This document shows, piece after piece, positions 1-19,400 of a stretch of DNA of 64,000 bases. A program made the translations under genes and the position numbers. Source of the stretch: Vigna angularis (lineage: Eukaryota; Streptophyta; Magnoliopsida; Fabales; Fabaceae); NCBI RefSeq assembly GCF_016808095.1, contig NC_068979.1, positions 29,469,960 through 29,533,959 of the forward strand, in the 5' to 3' direction. Positions within the stretch are counted from its first letter, which is position 1. Each line of letters starts with the position of its first letter. The notes under the pieces were generated by a model. It was not told the DNA's origin and made no database searches. It saw only the letters and a list, made by a program, of their open reading frames with translations.

Positions 1-3000
1 TAAAAAAAATTAATTAAACTTTTTTTGTGAATTTTTATTAACAATGTATAAGAGAGAATCAAAACATTAAGATTTTCTTTTTCAATCTTAACCTTAAAGT
101 ATATATTTTGTTAAACATATATGGTGAATAATGTCAAAAGAGATTTAGTGCCATGAATAATGTTTTTTTAGTTTAAGTCAATAAGAATAAAAAACTTATA
201 AATATATAAAAATGAAAACTTTCTGATAAATCAATGAATTTATAATTTTTTTATTCCTTGCTTAGGGTCGAGAAATTAGATTAATTATCCCAATACTTGA
301 AGTTGTTATTATATTTCTTAGTTATAAAAAATTTGAATTATTAATAAGTTTATTAACTGAATCTCCAAATATTTTGAAATCATGTAATAACAATTTTTTC
401 CTTCAATTAAGTACAATTTACAAAATATAATCTCTTTCTAACTTAAATCTGATTAATTATAATAAAAGTGACATATTATTGACATTATTTTATAAGTTAT
501 GACTTAAACATTTTGTACTTGCTTCCAATATCTTATGAAGTAATAGATTCCTAATCAAATTCATTAAACCAATATATTATCTAGTTTTTCGCTTCATCAC
601 TTGTCTATTTCTCTTTAATCAAACACATTTATGTTCTATTTTATTTGTTACCTATTTTCTTTATTCTTCCTCGAGTTTTAGTGAAAGATTCAAGTCTTAT
701 AATTTAATAGCAATTAAAAAACAGTGGGATTTGTGATGAAGAAAGTGTTGGACAAATAGTTCAAAAATGTAGGTTCTGTAGTGGGTCAGCCCATTATCAA
801 ATATTAGCAAATAGCCCATCCAAGTGTGATTTAGTATACCTAATTCAGCCCAATTCCAATTTAGGTCCAAAACGGCTTTTATTTAGATTGCTCACAATCG
901 TTTTCTTTCTTATGTGAGATCATTATTTGTAATATTAATAAATTAGTCAGGTCATTATTAAAATAGTGTGAATATTTATTTGAGTCTGAATAATACATAC
1001 TTTTTCATGTCAGAAAACTAGAAAAATAAATTAAAATGCATGCACGAGTTATATCAAATGAGGCATTTGAATATATTTTTGCTCAAAGATTATGAATTTC
1101 TACAAAGTAGTCCAGCAATTTCATCTCCTTATATTTACATTTGCATTATTTATCTATTTATGAAATACCATACTTTTATTTTGCTTTTACCATGTTTCAT
1201 TTATATTTGCTAACATGGGAATTTCTTTATTATAAAATTTGAACCAATAATTTTGCAACTTGGAAACCCAGCAAAACAAAATAAGATGTCAAGAGTTATT
1301 TTAAATTTTTAAGTATATTTTTTATTGATTGTTATTTTCATTTCTTACAGATTCAAAATATTTCATGTCCTTATATTTACAATAGAGTATATGTCGAATA
1401 CAATATTTATCCTACAAGTGAATTTTGTAGAAATTAATTAATTCCAAACCCAAATTTTAAAATGATAGAATAATTTATTCTAATAGATTTTGTTGACCTA
1501 TCATTTTGTTATCGGACTCTATCAGACTCTATAGATGGCAGCTACTTTCAGTACCTTCATAACATTTATATAAAAAGAAATTTATTTTTTAACGGAGCAA
1601 TTCAAAAATTAAAAATGACTTTTAGGTAACAAAAATAACTTTAATCCAATTGGAGTAATATTAATTTTTAATCATCATTATTATCTTTAATTCAAATTAA
1701 TCTTCATATTTCTAATACTACTTGGGCTAAAAATTATTTCGCACTTGGTTATGTTTAAAATAAAAAAAATATATGAAAAAATTTATTACAACAGAAATTG
1801 TCATAACTCAGGACGACTTTGGTTCAACTGAAAGTTGTTAACCCTCATAAATAATTTTATTCAACATTTTTTACAAAGCATTTTGATTATAAGAATATGA
1901 AAAATTACAAGAATAGATGCATCAAGAGAAGAAACAACTATATATATAAAATATAGAAGAGGAGAAACTTGGTTTTAACTTGACAAGTTTAGCCGACTCA
2001 GTTTCAGCTTTACAAGTTCGGTTTGAGCTTGTCAAACTTGGCAACAGAGGACAAGCTCGACAAACTTGGTTTCACATAGAAATCATTAAAAACTGTGCAT
2101 AATTGAAATCATCATGAGTTAGAACGACTTTGGTTCAATTGAAAGTCATCATCCCCGTAGACGACATCCTATAAATTGAAAGTCATCTCTACTTCTAACG
2201 ACTTTTCTTCAACATGTTTACAAAGCAATCATCATCTGTCCTAACGACTTTATATATTCATAATGTTATGAAGTAATCGTTCTCACTCATGATGATTTCA
2301 ATTTAGAAGTCATTAAGACTTCATAGAACTTATACTTGAATGGTAAATTTTAAGTCAATTACCGCACTTTTTAATTTACGGAATAAATTATCCCATTTTT
2401 TAAAAATTTTCCATAGAAAATATATTGATATTATATAAATAAAAATTTTCAATTTCTTTTATAAAGTTTTCATTCTTACTCTTTTAAAAAGTTGAAGACC
2501 ATAGAAAGATAACACTAAATACATAGTTTCACTTTTTAAAATATAAGGAGATTCATTGACGCCTCCCCAATCCTAAAAGTGGTGGACTAAGTAGATTTCA
2601 TTTAAACCATTAATTTGTAATTAAACAGTTCATATTTGAAATTATAGGAATGATGATGAGGATGACCAAAACTGTTCGTGCCCATTTTACACAGTAACCC
2701 AATTAAAAAGAAAAACGTTATACCATCTATTATATGTCGGCATAGTTTATAAGAAGATGAGAAAGATTGGAAAAACCCAAAAAACAAATGTGGAAGATAT
2801 ATTGTAAGAAGTGTTGTAAAATGGTTTTGTCTATTAAGCCTTTGGAAATAATGAAATGAAGTAAAAATCTTTGGGAGGAATTATAGAATAAAGCCAAAAG
2901 AGGTGTTACAAGTTAAAGACCTGAAAGGTTGAAGAGCTGAAAGGTGCTTTAATCATAGCAATAAACCTTGACAAGTTCCTTTCAAGGCAAAAAAGGGACA

Positions 3001-3226
3001 CAGAGAACACAGAGTTTTAACCCTTTATCTTTTTCCCATGCATGCATGCACTTGTTTTCATACTATTTATTTTACCTCCAATGGTTAACAACATGAAGAA
3101 CAGAAATACCCATACGGCAGGTAACCCCATTTGTACTTCTTGATAACTACGTTTCATCACTTTAGCTTCCACCCTCAATGGTCAATAACCATAATACAAA
3201 CCCCTTTTATCCACAACATGTTCCTC
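1..3226. other. AT-rich intergenic DNA, no gene seen
   Basis: No reading frame or family motif is recognisable on either strand. The only internal structure noticed is a motif near 1813 (ACGACTTTGGTTCAA) that returns near 2122, with several degenerate CGACTTT copies between about 1800 and 2330, which looks like an old decayed repeat. The last few hundred bases belong to the promoter of the KNOX gene downstream. Confidence 0.6.
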
Positions 3227-3234
3227 TATATAAT
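3227..3234 (+). promoter_or_regulatory. TATA box of the class M KNOX gene
   Basis: TATATAAT lies about 90 bases before the ATG at 3325 and follows a C/T-rich stretch, which is the usual plant TATA setting. A transcription start near 3260 would leave a short 5' leader. The assignment rests on position and sequence only. Confidence 0.5.
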
Positions 3235-3324
3235 ACTGCTTCTTTTTCTTTCTGATTCTATTGGTGCAAGAGAAATAGTAATAACAGCAATTATAGTAAG
3301 AAACCTACCTACCTAGCTAGAGGG

Positions 3325-4608
3325 ATGGAAGCTACACACATTCGAGAAAAGGGTGTTGTTGTTGAGGGAAGTGAAAACATTGCTGGTGGGAAAGAAAATG
3401 AAGAAGTTCTCAAGAAGATTATTGCAACTCATCCTTTGTATGAAGTTTTGATTCAATCTCACATCAACTGCTTGAAGGTACGTAATTTCCTCCATTTTCT
3501 TTTCTTTTTCTTTCTTTTCACTCCTAAACTATGTATTGATTAAACCAATAATGTTGAATTATCATGATCCGGGGTCAACTATTAACAGAAAAAGACACAG
3601 GCCATTGCAAAAAGCTTCCATTTTAATATAACACTGGTGAACTACATGGTTATATTTTTGTTTTAGTGAGTGATGAACAGGATCTAAAATATGATGTTAG
3701 AACAATTTAAAACCTTAATATAGTATACAAGACAATGGTGGAGAAGAGTATGTCACAGTTCAGAGAAAAGCAATTTCTCACTTTGGCTATAGCTGCAAAA
3801 TTTATGATATTTTTGAAAGAAAAAACGTTTGTTTCTAGTAATTTTCTGAATGATTTTAACTCAGAGAAAGTGGGTGAAAAATGAAGATAAATAAGTACAT
3901 TTTACTCACTTTTCATTAATCTAAACAATTCATTAAAATGGAACAACTTTTGTCGTTTATCTTAATTTGGGAGGGCATCTATATAAATAAACAACTAAAT
4001 CATTTCATCTTAAAATAACAGAACTGTTTCTGCAATGGAAACAAGACCAGACATTCTGGGTAAACAGTTACATATATCATATAAGGATTTGTCTTAGATT
4101 AATGTCAACTATTTGTCTAAGTCAGTGATAGATGATATGATCAACAATGTTGGAAGTAAGAGGTTAAAAGCTTTATCATGGCTTTTTTTTTTCTTTATTC
4201 ATACATTTTGAGTATGCATCTATTTTACTTCATCATTTTGAGTTTGATTTGAATTCAGGTGGGATTAAGTGATGCAGAAGTGTTTGATGATGATGAACTG
4301 AAGAAGCTGATGAATTCAAAGTCCAAATTAGCACCTGGTGCAAACACTTCAGAGTTAGATCACTTCATGGTATCAATAGTGTTCATTACTGAAAATCTTG
4401 GTTAAAAACATCTATAAATAACATTATTGTTTAAGAAATGAAAACCTTATCATATGTTTTGTTTGATTTGAACATTGGATAGGAAGCTTATTGCATGGCA
4501 CTGAGCAAGCTGAAAGAGGCAATAGAAGAACCAACAAAAGAAACGAATGCTTTCATCAGAGCCACGTATCATGAACTAAAGCAACTGGAAGAAGTGAAGA
4601 ACCCATAA
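3325..4608 (+). CDS. FCL1: Class M KNOX protein (MEINOX only, no homeodomain), KNATM/FCL1-like
   Basis: Three exons, 3325-3477, 4259-4369 and 4483-4608, all with GT-AG junctions in phase 0, encode 129 residues. KNOX1 spans about residues 28-70 (HPLYEVLIQSHINCLK) and KNOX2 about 83-125 (ELDHFMEAYCMALSKLKEAI). The protein stops right after KNOX2, with no ELK segment or homeodomain, and no homeodomain exon is seen in the 5 kb downstream. That is the architecture of Arabidopsis KNATM, tomato PTS/TKD1 and Medicago FCL1, which bind BELL-type or other KNOX partners and modulate leaf shape without contacting DNA. The ATG at 3325 is the first in frame and is preceded by a TATA box. A truncated class I KNOX is the alternative, but clean introns and a stop just after KNOX2 argue for a true class M gene. 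The symbol assumes a legume host. Confidence 0.85.
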
Positions 4609-4739
4609 CTTTTCATAAGTAGTTGGAATCTCGATGATGAACTTGGTCCTTTCTAGCAAGTACCATTACCTTATTATTGTAGCTCTTATTTTCAGAATGT
4701 TATTCACTCAAGCAATCACTTTCAGGGTAGTCAGAAACA

Positions 4740-6413
4740 ACTTTACCACTGTATTATATTGCTCTTCACAATTATATGCTGTATATTAGAGTGATGCTTA
4801 CATTTACATAATTTCCTCTCATATTAGAATTTACCATAATCTTTATACTACAATTTGTTCCTTTTTTCTAAATTCAATTATAACTAACATGAGATTTCGA
4901 TTAATATTTTGATAAAACTAGTATATAGTTTGTTTAAAAATACGCCAGCATATGTGTTGGGAATATAAATGAGTATAATTCTAATATTTATTAGAAATGA
5001 GAAAATTAAAATTTATATAAAAAAAACTTATAAATTTATTATTTTAATAAGATTTTAAAATAAAAATGGTGTAAATTTTTTATGTAAATTTAACTTAGAT
5101 CTCATTATTATTGAATTTTTTTTCAGTGAATTTCTTAAATACTCATGGACTTGAAATAGACATGATTGAAATACAACGAAAACATAATTTCTGAAGGTTG
5201 TAAGTTGCTGCTAATACTATATTTATTGCAGTTATCTCTTCTATTAATCGAGACTTTGAATATTTGTGTAATTGATAACAAGTTTAATTATATTTTTAAT
5301 CCTTAAAATTTGGAGGAATTTTCGTTTTTTTTCTTTTAAGTATATTTCTTTTTACCTCTCAATTGAAAAATATGATTCTAGTTTCTAATTTTAAATTTTA
5401 AACTCTACACAATAAAAAAAATCATTTATAGTCCTTTTGAATTTAGTGTTTAGAAACTTTTTTATTAAATTTTTAGAGACTAAAAATAACTTTTTAAAAT
5501 TTGGAAGAACAAAATCAAAATGGAAACTAGAAATTTAATTAAACATTAAAAAATAAATAAAATGAGTTTTGACATAAGTTATTTCACGTCATAGAAACTC
5601 AAAAAATAATTAAGAAATGGCACAAAATAACTCTGATATATTTTCATTAATACGATAAAAATAATTTAAGAATACGTAATGTAATATTTACAGAGATTAT
5701 TTTTACGAAACTAATATTAACCATTAATGGCTGGAAGTTGAATGATATATTCAACATTTTTCTTGGTGTCCTTTCTTAAATTGATAATGGGTTAAATTTT
5801 CAATTCATTTACGTTGGCCAGAAATACCCAAATAGTTTATCTAACTATCATATTATATTTAAAAGAATTCTTAAACAATTGTGGAAAAAATAATAAAATA
5901 ATTTATTTATTTATTTGTGCCCTCTAATTTTCCAAGATTTTGATTTTAGTACGTCAAATGTCATTGAGAAGATTAATAAACAAAAAATCTGTGCACCAAA
6001 TGAGCTAGTTAGGTGGGATTAATTAAGTAGACATGCTCCAGTAGTAAGTCAAAATGTGGAGTTTGAACAACTTGATATGGTGATGTCTTTCCTCCATGAC
6101 CATCTAGAGGAAGATATTTTGATATGACAATTATAAAATTTGAAATGGTAGGTAAGAAAGAGTATGTTTGTAAACTAAAGAGGTCAATGTACATGCTAAA
6201 ATAATTTCCTAAAATAGTTGAAAAAGTACCAAAATGAGAAATATATTAATTAGTAAATAAAAATAATTGCTTTTTATTTATGAAATATTATAATTCACTT
6301 TGATTATAATTTTTAACATTCAATTTTATTGTATTTTTTATTACTAATATTTGTTTTGCGAATTCTAGGATTTAATTGCTGTAGTTTCAATTAGTAATGT
6401 TTAGAATAAAGTT
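4740..6413. other. AT-rich intergenic DNA, no gene seen
   Basis: This follows the 3' end of the KNOX gene. The part around 5280-5560 has the look of a decayed repeat (runs of 'ccttaaaatttggagg' type sequence also common in legume retroelement debris), but no boundaries, target duplication or coding frame could be found. Confidence 0.5.
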
Positions 6414-6418
6414 AATTA

Positions 6419-6894
6419 TGTTTTTCAAGCCCAAGGGGAACAAGGCAAAACAAGCATGGAAATTGTGACACAAGAATAAACCATGTAACACAAACATGAA
6501 AACATGGAGATGATCTTGACCCTTCATCTAGATCTAGAAACTTTTGAAATTTGAATTTTCCCTTCTTTTAATTTTTGGCCAAAGCTAGGATGAATATAGA
6601 TTTTCCATTTACATTTCATATAGGTTCATTTGAGTGGTTTTAAAATATAAATTTAGAGGCCTCATGTTATAAATAGTCATCATTATCACTAGACAACTTT
6701 TGAGATATATGATATCATAGCATTTGTGAGACACTTGTAAAAGTGATATGTACTTTGAGTCTTGTCATGAGCTTTTAAGAGACAAGTGACAATACTACAT
6801 GGAGTTTATCATGAATATGAAGACTTCTTCTCCTTCTTTTTACCATATCCTAAGTCATCTCACCATTTTCATTTGTTCTTGTTCTTCTTTTGCA
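6419..6894. mobile_element. Probable solo LTR, 476 bp
   Basis: The segment begins TGTTTTTCAAG and ends CTTTTGCA, so it has the TG...CA ends of an LTR. It is flanked on both sides by the same five bases AATTA (6414-6418 and 6895-6899). It is less AT-rich than its surroundings and contains a TATA-like TTATAAATAG near 6669 about halfway along, as an LTR promoter would. No primer-binding site, gag or pol lies next to it, so a solo LTR left by recombination is the simplest reading. The target duplication is AT-only and could arise by chance. Confidence 0.55.
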
Positions 6895-6899
6895 AATTA

Positions 6900-9650
6900 A
6901 TTCCTATTCTATTTAGTTATTTTTTTTTAAATTTGAAAAAAAATATTTACATAAGAAAAATAGACAATGGATGGTAATAAGTATTTAAATTATTATTATT
7001 ATTATTATTATATTAAAATGTTGTAATAGTTTGTTTGGTTAAAAACCTTGTGTTGAAGAGTAAAAGTTAAGTCTTACCTATAATGTTTTGGGAAAGCATT
7101 TTGAAATCTTAATTTTTCAATCAAGGTAAGGGAGCTAATTAAGTTTTTTCTTATGATACATTCTTTTCTAGTAGTTTTATTTGGATTAAATTATATATAT
7201 TTGTGTTTTGGTTGGATAAATTTTATCATTTGTTGGGTGATATTCTTTTATATGCATGTTAAAGTGGGACAAAGCTAAAATAATTGTAGCGGTTGTTGTT
7301 TCTTTTATTTACATGTCTATTTATTTGTTAAAGATAAATAATATATATGTATTTGTATGTTGTTACAAAATTATTTTAGTGGTTGTTCTGTTTTTGTCAA
7401 TTTAAATAATATTATGGGTTTTGTACATTTATTTTTAGTTGATTTACCATTTGTAGTGTTATTAAAATAATTAGTGTATAAAGGTAATTACGGATTATAT
7501 AATTTGAAAAAAAAATTATATATGTAGTTTATTGTACATATGTAAAGTATAATATTTTATTATATGGTTAGATAATATATCTCATGTGAATTATTTTTAT
7601 TATATAGTTTACATACAATACATCATAATAATGTTTTTAAAATATATTATAAATGAAAATTTATATCCGATGGTAAATTAGTATTTTATTTTTGAATAGA
7701 TATTATAAAATTGATGTATTCTAAACAAATTTGGAAGTTGCAACTTTGTTTTTCTATTATATATGTATTTAAGGATTTAAGGTTAGTATAATATATATTT
7801 TTAGGTATGAATAATCATGTTTATTTTATTATTTTATTTGTGTTAAAAACATGTAGTTTGACAATTAATATTTCATGATGGGTTTGGGTTATAGTGTGTT
7901 GAAAAATAAAATGCAGATTTCACTTTTTTTATTAAATTCTTTACTAACTTTTGAATTTTAAGCAATGTAAATTGAATGAATATTTTTTTATTACAACTAC
8001 TTGGGTGCTTATTAATGTTCAGTTAGGAATGTTTTATGTGGATTAAAAATTAAACTGACTAACAGTTGTAGGATTGTAAGATTTATGTTGTTATTAACGT
8101 ATGGTATCAGGTTACAAGAATGAGATTGGTTATTTGATTGTTTTGACCGTAGAAACAAAGTTACAAGTATAGTATTTTTCATTTAGTGAAGCATATTTTA
8201 TTTTGTATTGTTACTTTTAAAGGTGTAATGTTTTAGTGAAGGTATAATGTTTTAGTAAATTTAGTGGCTAAAGGTTTTTATCAACCATAGTGGTATTATT
8301 TTTAACTTTATCTACAAATGTACAAATAAAATTTTTAAAAACCACCCATAATTAATTATCATCAAACATATAATCAATTATCGAAGAAGAGTTAAAAAAA
8401 AATATAAATTGACACACTAATATACTTTTTATGTTAAAATAAGTAAATATTAATTAATTAAAATAATAAATATTTTTTTTTAAAAATTTTGATGATTTAT
8501 TTCAATATACTTTAATTATGAAATGTAACTTTTTATTTATTAAGTTTTTAATATAATTTTTATTTTATTTTAAATTTGATTTTATAATTTTTTTTAAATC
8601 TATTAATATAGAATAAAATCTATTACAAATTTTCGTCTGGCCAAATAATAATTAATGTTTAGCAGTGAAGTTACTGGGATTAAAGAAAAAAAAATGCTTG
8701 TATAATGCAACATTTTATTTCATAAAAACATCTCGAATAAAATCTCTTCCTAGTTTTATCTATTGACCACATGCTATTGATCTGCAACTAAGAAGAATAG
8801 TTTTACCAAAACAAAATCTAGAAAATGTTTTTTTATATTAATTTGAAAAAATTGCAAAAAATAAAATTAAATACAAATTTAAACCCTCTCTCTTTTATGT
8901 ATTTTATCTATTTTCATCAGTGTAACTGATTTTAGATGTGACCATTTTTTTTAGAGGTTCAATATGACAGCAAGAAAATTTGTTCAATAAATTTATTTGA
9001 ATACTTAAAATATTAGTAATTTTAGTTTTAGAAAAAAAAGAAACCTAAGTTAAAATTGTAACTTATTTTATAGGAATGATGGACAAAAACATACTCCAGA
9101 ATTTATTTTCTTGGAAGTCAAATTCATAATCTTATATAGACAAAACAAATTTGAACCAGAGGAGTTTGAAAAATCTTGGAAAGTGAACAATCATGTACTT
9201 TGGTGTTGTACCTCTTGAAAAGCTTAACAAAATTGTCAATAAATGGACACATATACATCCACATGTGTTGGGAAGTGAATCATAATGAATAGATGTGTGC
9301 TTTCACACTTTCATTCCCTCTTCCCTTATCTTATTAAAGGTCACCAGTTTTCATTTAAACATTTCATTCTCTGAACCTTTTTAATGGGACAAGGTGACGT
9401 TTGAGGATGAAGTCTCTGAAAAGTTTAAGAAAATAAAGATATGTTTCAATATTTAAATAATAATAATATAATTAAAAAATGGTTAAGATATTACTAAAAC
9501 AATAATCACATTTTATAAATTGAGATGATTATTTGAAAAATATTTCAATTAATTACAAATAACTTTAAAAAGTAAATACTTAGGTATACCCATTAATGCT
9601 CTTAATAGTTCTAGTTCCAAGAAATGAACATCATGCGTGGATGTGGTGCA
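6900..9650. other. AT-rich intergenic DNA, no gene seen
   Basis: Extremely AT-rich sequence with a short ATT repeat at about 6992-7011. No reading frame beyond chance length and no transposon ends were recognised. The last few hundred bases are the upstream region of the cyclin gene. Confidence 0.6.
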
Positions 9651-9663
9651 GGGAAAACGCATT

Positions 9664-9686
9664 ACGTGGGCCGTACCATATATATA
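9664..9686 (+). promoter_or_regulatory. G-box/site II motif and TATA box of the SDS cyclin gene
   Basis: ACGTGG (9664-9669, G-box-like core) overlaps TGGGCC (9667-9672, site II/TCP-type element) and is followed 7 bases later by TATATATA (9679-9686), about 150 bases before the ATG. Site II elements are common in promoters of proliferation genes. Use in this gene is inferred from position. Confidence 0.4.
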
Positions 9687-9836
9687 CCCTTCTCCCTCGT
9701 TTTCATTTCATCATTTCTTTCCACAACTTCCCGTAACCGTTCAAACACACTTCCCACACTCTCTTCTTCAATCATCACAACAACAACGATTTAACACTGG
9801 AATTTTCTCTGCGTTGTTTTGGTTAACGGTACAGCA

Positions 9837-15301
<5,465 letters not shown>

Positions 15302-15459
15302 CGCACTAGTTAGAGAGGAGGCATAAGGCATTGGCCATACACCTCAGTATGGTGGCAATTGTTCCTAACCAACAGAAGACAAATGACTTTCTTATTCTTG
15401 GTTTATTCGTCATTAATACAAAATAAATTTCATTCGTCTCCCTAAGAGCAAGGGAGTGT

Positions 15460-16442
15460 TATTTTTTCCACATGTAACTATATTGATTGTTCTGTATATC
15501 GGTATAGAAGGAAAAAATGTACACATTTTTTCGGAAGCCCTGAGAACCTTTCAACGCACAGGAAATTCAGCTGTTAACAGTTAATGACCTACAAAGATAT
15601 TACAGGCTTATACAAAGGTTTATCTTACATCGTATTTGATTGTTTCTTTCCTCTTCAGACATGGTCTTTTGTGGCCTCCTCGCGACCTTCGATCATGTTT
15701 GGTCACTTGGACTTTTAATTACATGCATTAAAGCACCATTGTACAAAGTGTCCAGATTTTCTGTTGAATGAATTTCTAGAGATAAGCATAGGGATTAATT
15801 AGTTTTCGGCCAAATGTGTTTGCTAACGACCACATCAATACAGAAAATGACCGACTTTAGCCCAACTACAGAGTGACAAATATATGCTTAACAGGAAGTG
15901 ACCAGCACTTCAGGTTACTATATGTTGCCAGTTCAGACTGTTACCAAACTAAAAAGTGAAAACTGAACTGAATACTGCGGAGTGAAAATGAAGTAGGGAT
16001 CTCATTAAGGAGAATTTCATAGCACTAAAGCTTAACTCTAGAACTAGCAAATGGAAAACCATCCAAGGAAAGACATTCAACACAGTGAAATATATATGTG
16101 AAAAGCAAAGCAAATATACGTATTCTTTCTTTTCATTTTAAGGGAAAGTCAGCAAAACATTTAACATTTTACCATACTCTCGTTGATACAATCTCCTGCA
16201 AATTTAAATTTCCGAAAACATGTCATAAAAGAAGAACTGAATGAAGAAGAGACTAAAAAATAAAGAATAACTTTATGACATAAATGTTGACCGTATTTAG
16301 GAACCACACGTCTGCCAGACAAACTTCTACATTGCTGTAACAATCAATAAAACTTATCATTCTAAAATAAAAGCTCAGACAATAACTATTCTAACTAAAT
16401 AAATCCAACTGTGCATGTGAGGATGTAAAGAATTCTAAGTAG
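15460..16442. other. Space between two convergent genes
   Basis: The cyclin gene ends at 15301 and the BPA1-like gene on the other strand ends at 16443, so this holds the two 3' untranslated regions and their poly(A) signals. No further coding sequence or repeat is evident. Confidence 0.55.
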
Positions 16443-19400
16443 TTATATAATTTCTAGCTTATGGTCATCATGTGAATTAACAGGAACTATTGCAGGACCC
16501 ATGTCTGAAGCATCCTGAAAGCGTTTCATTCCAAATTCGTCAACAGTCCCTTTCCTTTCACTATAAATGATCTCATTCCTTTCCACCTCTGCCTGTTCAA
16601 CCTTCTCCCTTGTCATGCTGCTGACATCCCCTGCTGCCTTTGCTATAGCATTAAAGGCACTAGACACCCATGAAGCTCCAGTTGATACATAAGAATTGCT
16701 CATGATAGCAGATCCAGCACTGCTTGCCTTTTGCTCTGCAGCAGCAAGAGCAGACTTTGTCATTTCAGAAAGCTGATATTTTTCATCCATCTCTCTCACT
16801 TTTCCATTCACAATAGCTGTTCCAATACTTATTTTGTCACTGAAACCCATTCTACGATCAATGGAAGCAACTCTGGAAGATGCATTTGAGGTCAACTGGT
16901 GACGCTCATCAAAGGCTTTTGCCTTGTTGATGGCATCCTTTCCTAAAATGAAACCCTTAGCAAGCATGGTGCTCATTACATCTTCAGCCTTCTTTACTGC
17001 ATCACCACTTTGGTTTCTCTACTTATAACACCATTGTACAACATATATTAGATACTTACAATTTGACAGTGAAAGAAATATTTTATACAGTTGCAGACAT
17101 TTTGCATGTAGATCTAACTGAAGAGCTAAAACTATCCTCTACGTCTGTGCAGCACACAGCTTTAAATAGCATCCACAATATAGCCCTATAAATTCAGTTA
17201 TTAATCTAACCTCATAAGAAAATGTTTCAGCAGAGCGTAGCTTGATATGCTAATAATCAATTGGTAATTTGATTTTGCACCGTAATATTCAGCCCAGAAT
17301 TGTTTTTATTGTGCCAGATAAGTTGCAGACATCATCAGAAGATAGTAAATCTCAAAATCTTTAGCTACCATATCCAGACAAAGATCTTAGGCACCATATA
17401 AATTTCAAAGCCCAAAACTAGGAGGATTCTATCAAGAGTTATAACAAAATGAGACAGAAAAATAAAATATACTACTAGTTCAGCAAAACTTCATGTATCT
17501 CGCACATTTTACCACATACAATTGCATGCAAAATAAACTACACAACATTTAAACTACCAACCTATTTAGATTAACTTCTTTATAAGAACTTGCACGAGAA
17601 ACAAATATAAAGAGAAAATATAACAAGTTTCTCTACAAATTAAAATTAGCTCATAATCTCTTGGAAAAGTTAATACTTACCGGACTTACTGGAACAGCAT
17701 CAGGGGGAAGCTGATACTTCTCCACAGGTGCGATTGTGACATATAGATCACCTATCTTTGAACCCTATTTAATAAAATGAAGATTAAGCACAGGATTTAA
17801 AAACAAAATCAACTAAAGTATCTGATTTTATGCAATTTCTATCAGTTTCAGGGATTGAATGAAAGGGTTAATGATGTACATTGGTGCAACCCATCTCATT
17901 ATTAGGAAATCTAATGTGACATTTACAAAAGGTAAAAATCATTTGCACAGAAACATACTGTTAAGAGAACTGCTGTATCTGCTCCCTGTGTATCCTTAAA
18001 TGTAACATAAGCAACTTGAGTGCGGTCACTTTCCCTGTAGAATTAAAAACCAAAGATTAGGGAGACAGGCATTGAGGGTAAAAGTTTCAACATTAACAAT
18101 CATGAAAAATGAGTAAAACATTGCAAGTTCTCTGACCTTTGCATCTCAATATACTGAATATCACCTGAGAATGAAAAGAATTCTCGAATCTCCACCTTGG
18201 AAGTAACCAGTGATATGTTGCTAACCTTAACTGTTCTTATCTGTGAGAAATCAAAACAGAGTGAACTTGGAAATTTCACCAATCATAATACAATCATAAT
18301 GCTAACCGATGTTACTATGTAAAGATTTGTTCCTCACGTCTGACACATGAATAGTCCAATTCGGTATTGGTGTGGATTGAGGAATAGCTTCAGCTCTTTG
18401 ACCAGCATAGTCCAAAGTGACCTGCACACAAATTGTTAATTTAAGGTAGTTTTATGATGACATTCTGCAGAATATGCAGTGGAAGAAACAATGACATGTG
18501 CAGAAGGAGAAAATGTAAAACCAGAAGGTCAAACAGAAGAAAGTGATCATTTTTCAATTTCCTTCCAAAGAATTAAGAATGTCCAATGAAAAAAAGAGAG
18601 TCATATTTTAATCCATAAAGCAACGATGGAATTAAGTGAAAGCAAGAACAGAAAGTGCAGTTCCTAACGAGTACCATTCTCATAGCTTAGAAGGTAAAGC
18701 AAAACAACAGAGTCAATTCAATAAGCAAGCCAAGAGGAAAGGTTATACCAAGAGACAACATCAATGTGATAGTGTCCACTTGAAAAGAAGCAATTCAAAT
18801 TCCAAGAAGATGAATCATCACAAGTCCAAGCAAAGGAACTTGATGACTTGACATCAATAACAACCACCAATCTTAGTCACAGAAGCATATAAACTGAAAA
18901 TTCTTAACATTGTAAGAAATATAATATGGAACATACAATCATATATAGAAGGTCAAGATTTAAGACAAATAATCCACATTTGCTTAGGTAGACGTAAGTA
19001 TGATCACTACCTAACTAACAACTGATTCTAACAATCCATGTATAGTGGTGTTGGGATTTATATAGATGTCATTTCTCACACTAATCTGCCATTGCCCAGA
19101 TAACAAATCATGAACAAATCAATTCAACATTCAGGTTTGCTCTTTTCTGGAGAGCCAAAAAATACAAAAACCATTTCCACTAGATCCAAAAGGGTCATTA
19201 GGAAACATTGCAGATCCAAAATTCCAAACTAGCAGTTCTTGTATTCATCATAACTACAACATCTAAACCACAGCTAAGGGTTGCATTGAATCACTGAATA
19301 TGTAAATGTGAATCAAAGCAACTGCAAAGTCCCCACTCGCATCAAAGAAAAGACAATGAAATACAGAAGAAGGCATGAAGAAAGAAGAAACCCAGATAGG

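Noticed and set aside
6009..6194. 61-codon minus-strand ORF
   Set aside because: No motif or splice context, and length expected by chance.
18636..18851. Lys/Gln/Ser-rich plus-strand ORF
   Set aside because: It lies in an intron of the minus-strand BPA1-like gene and reflects A-rich composition.
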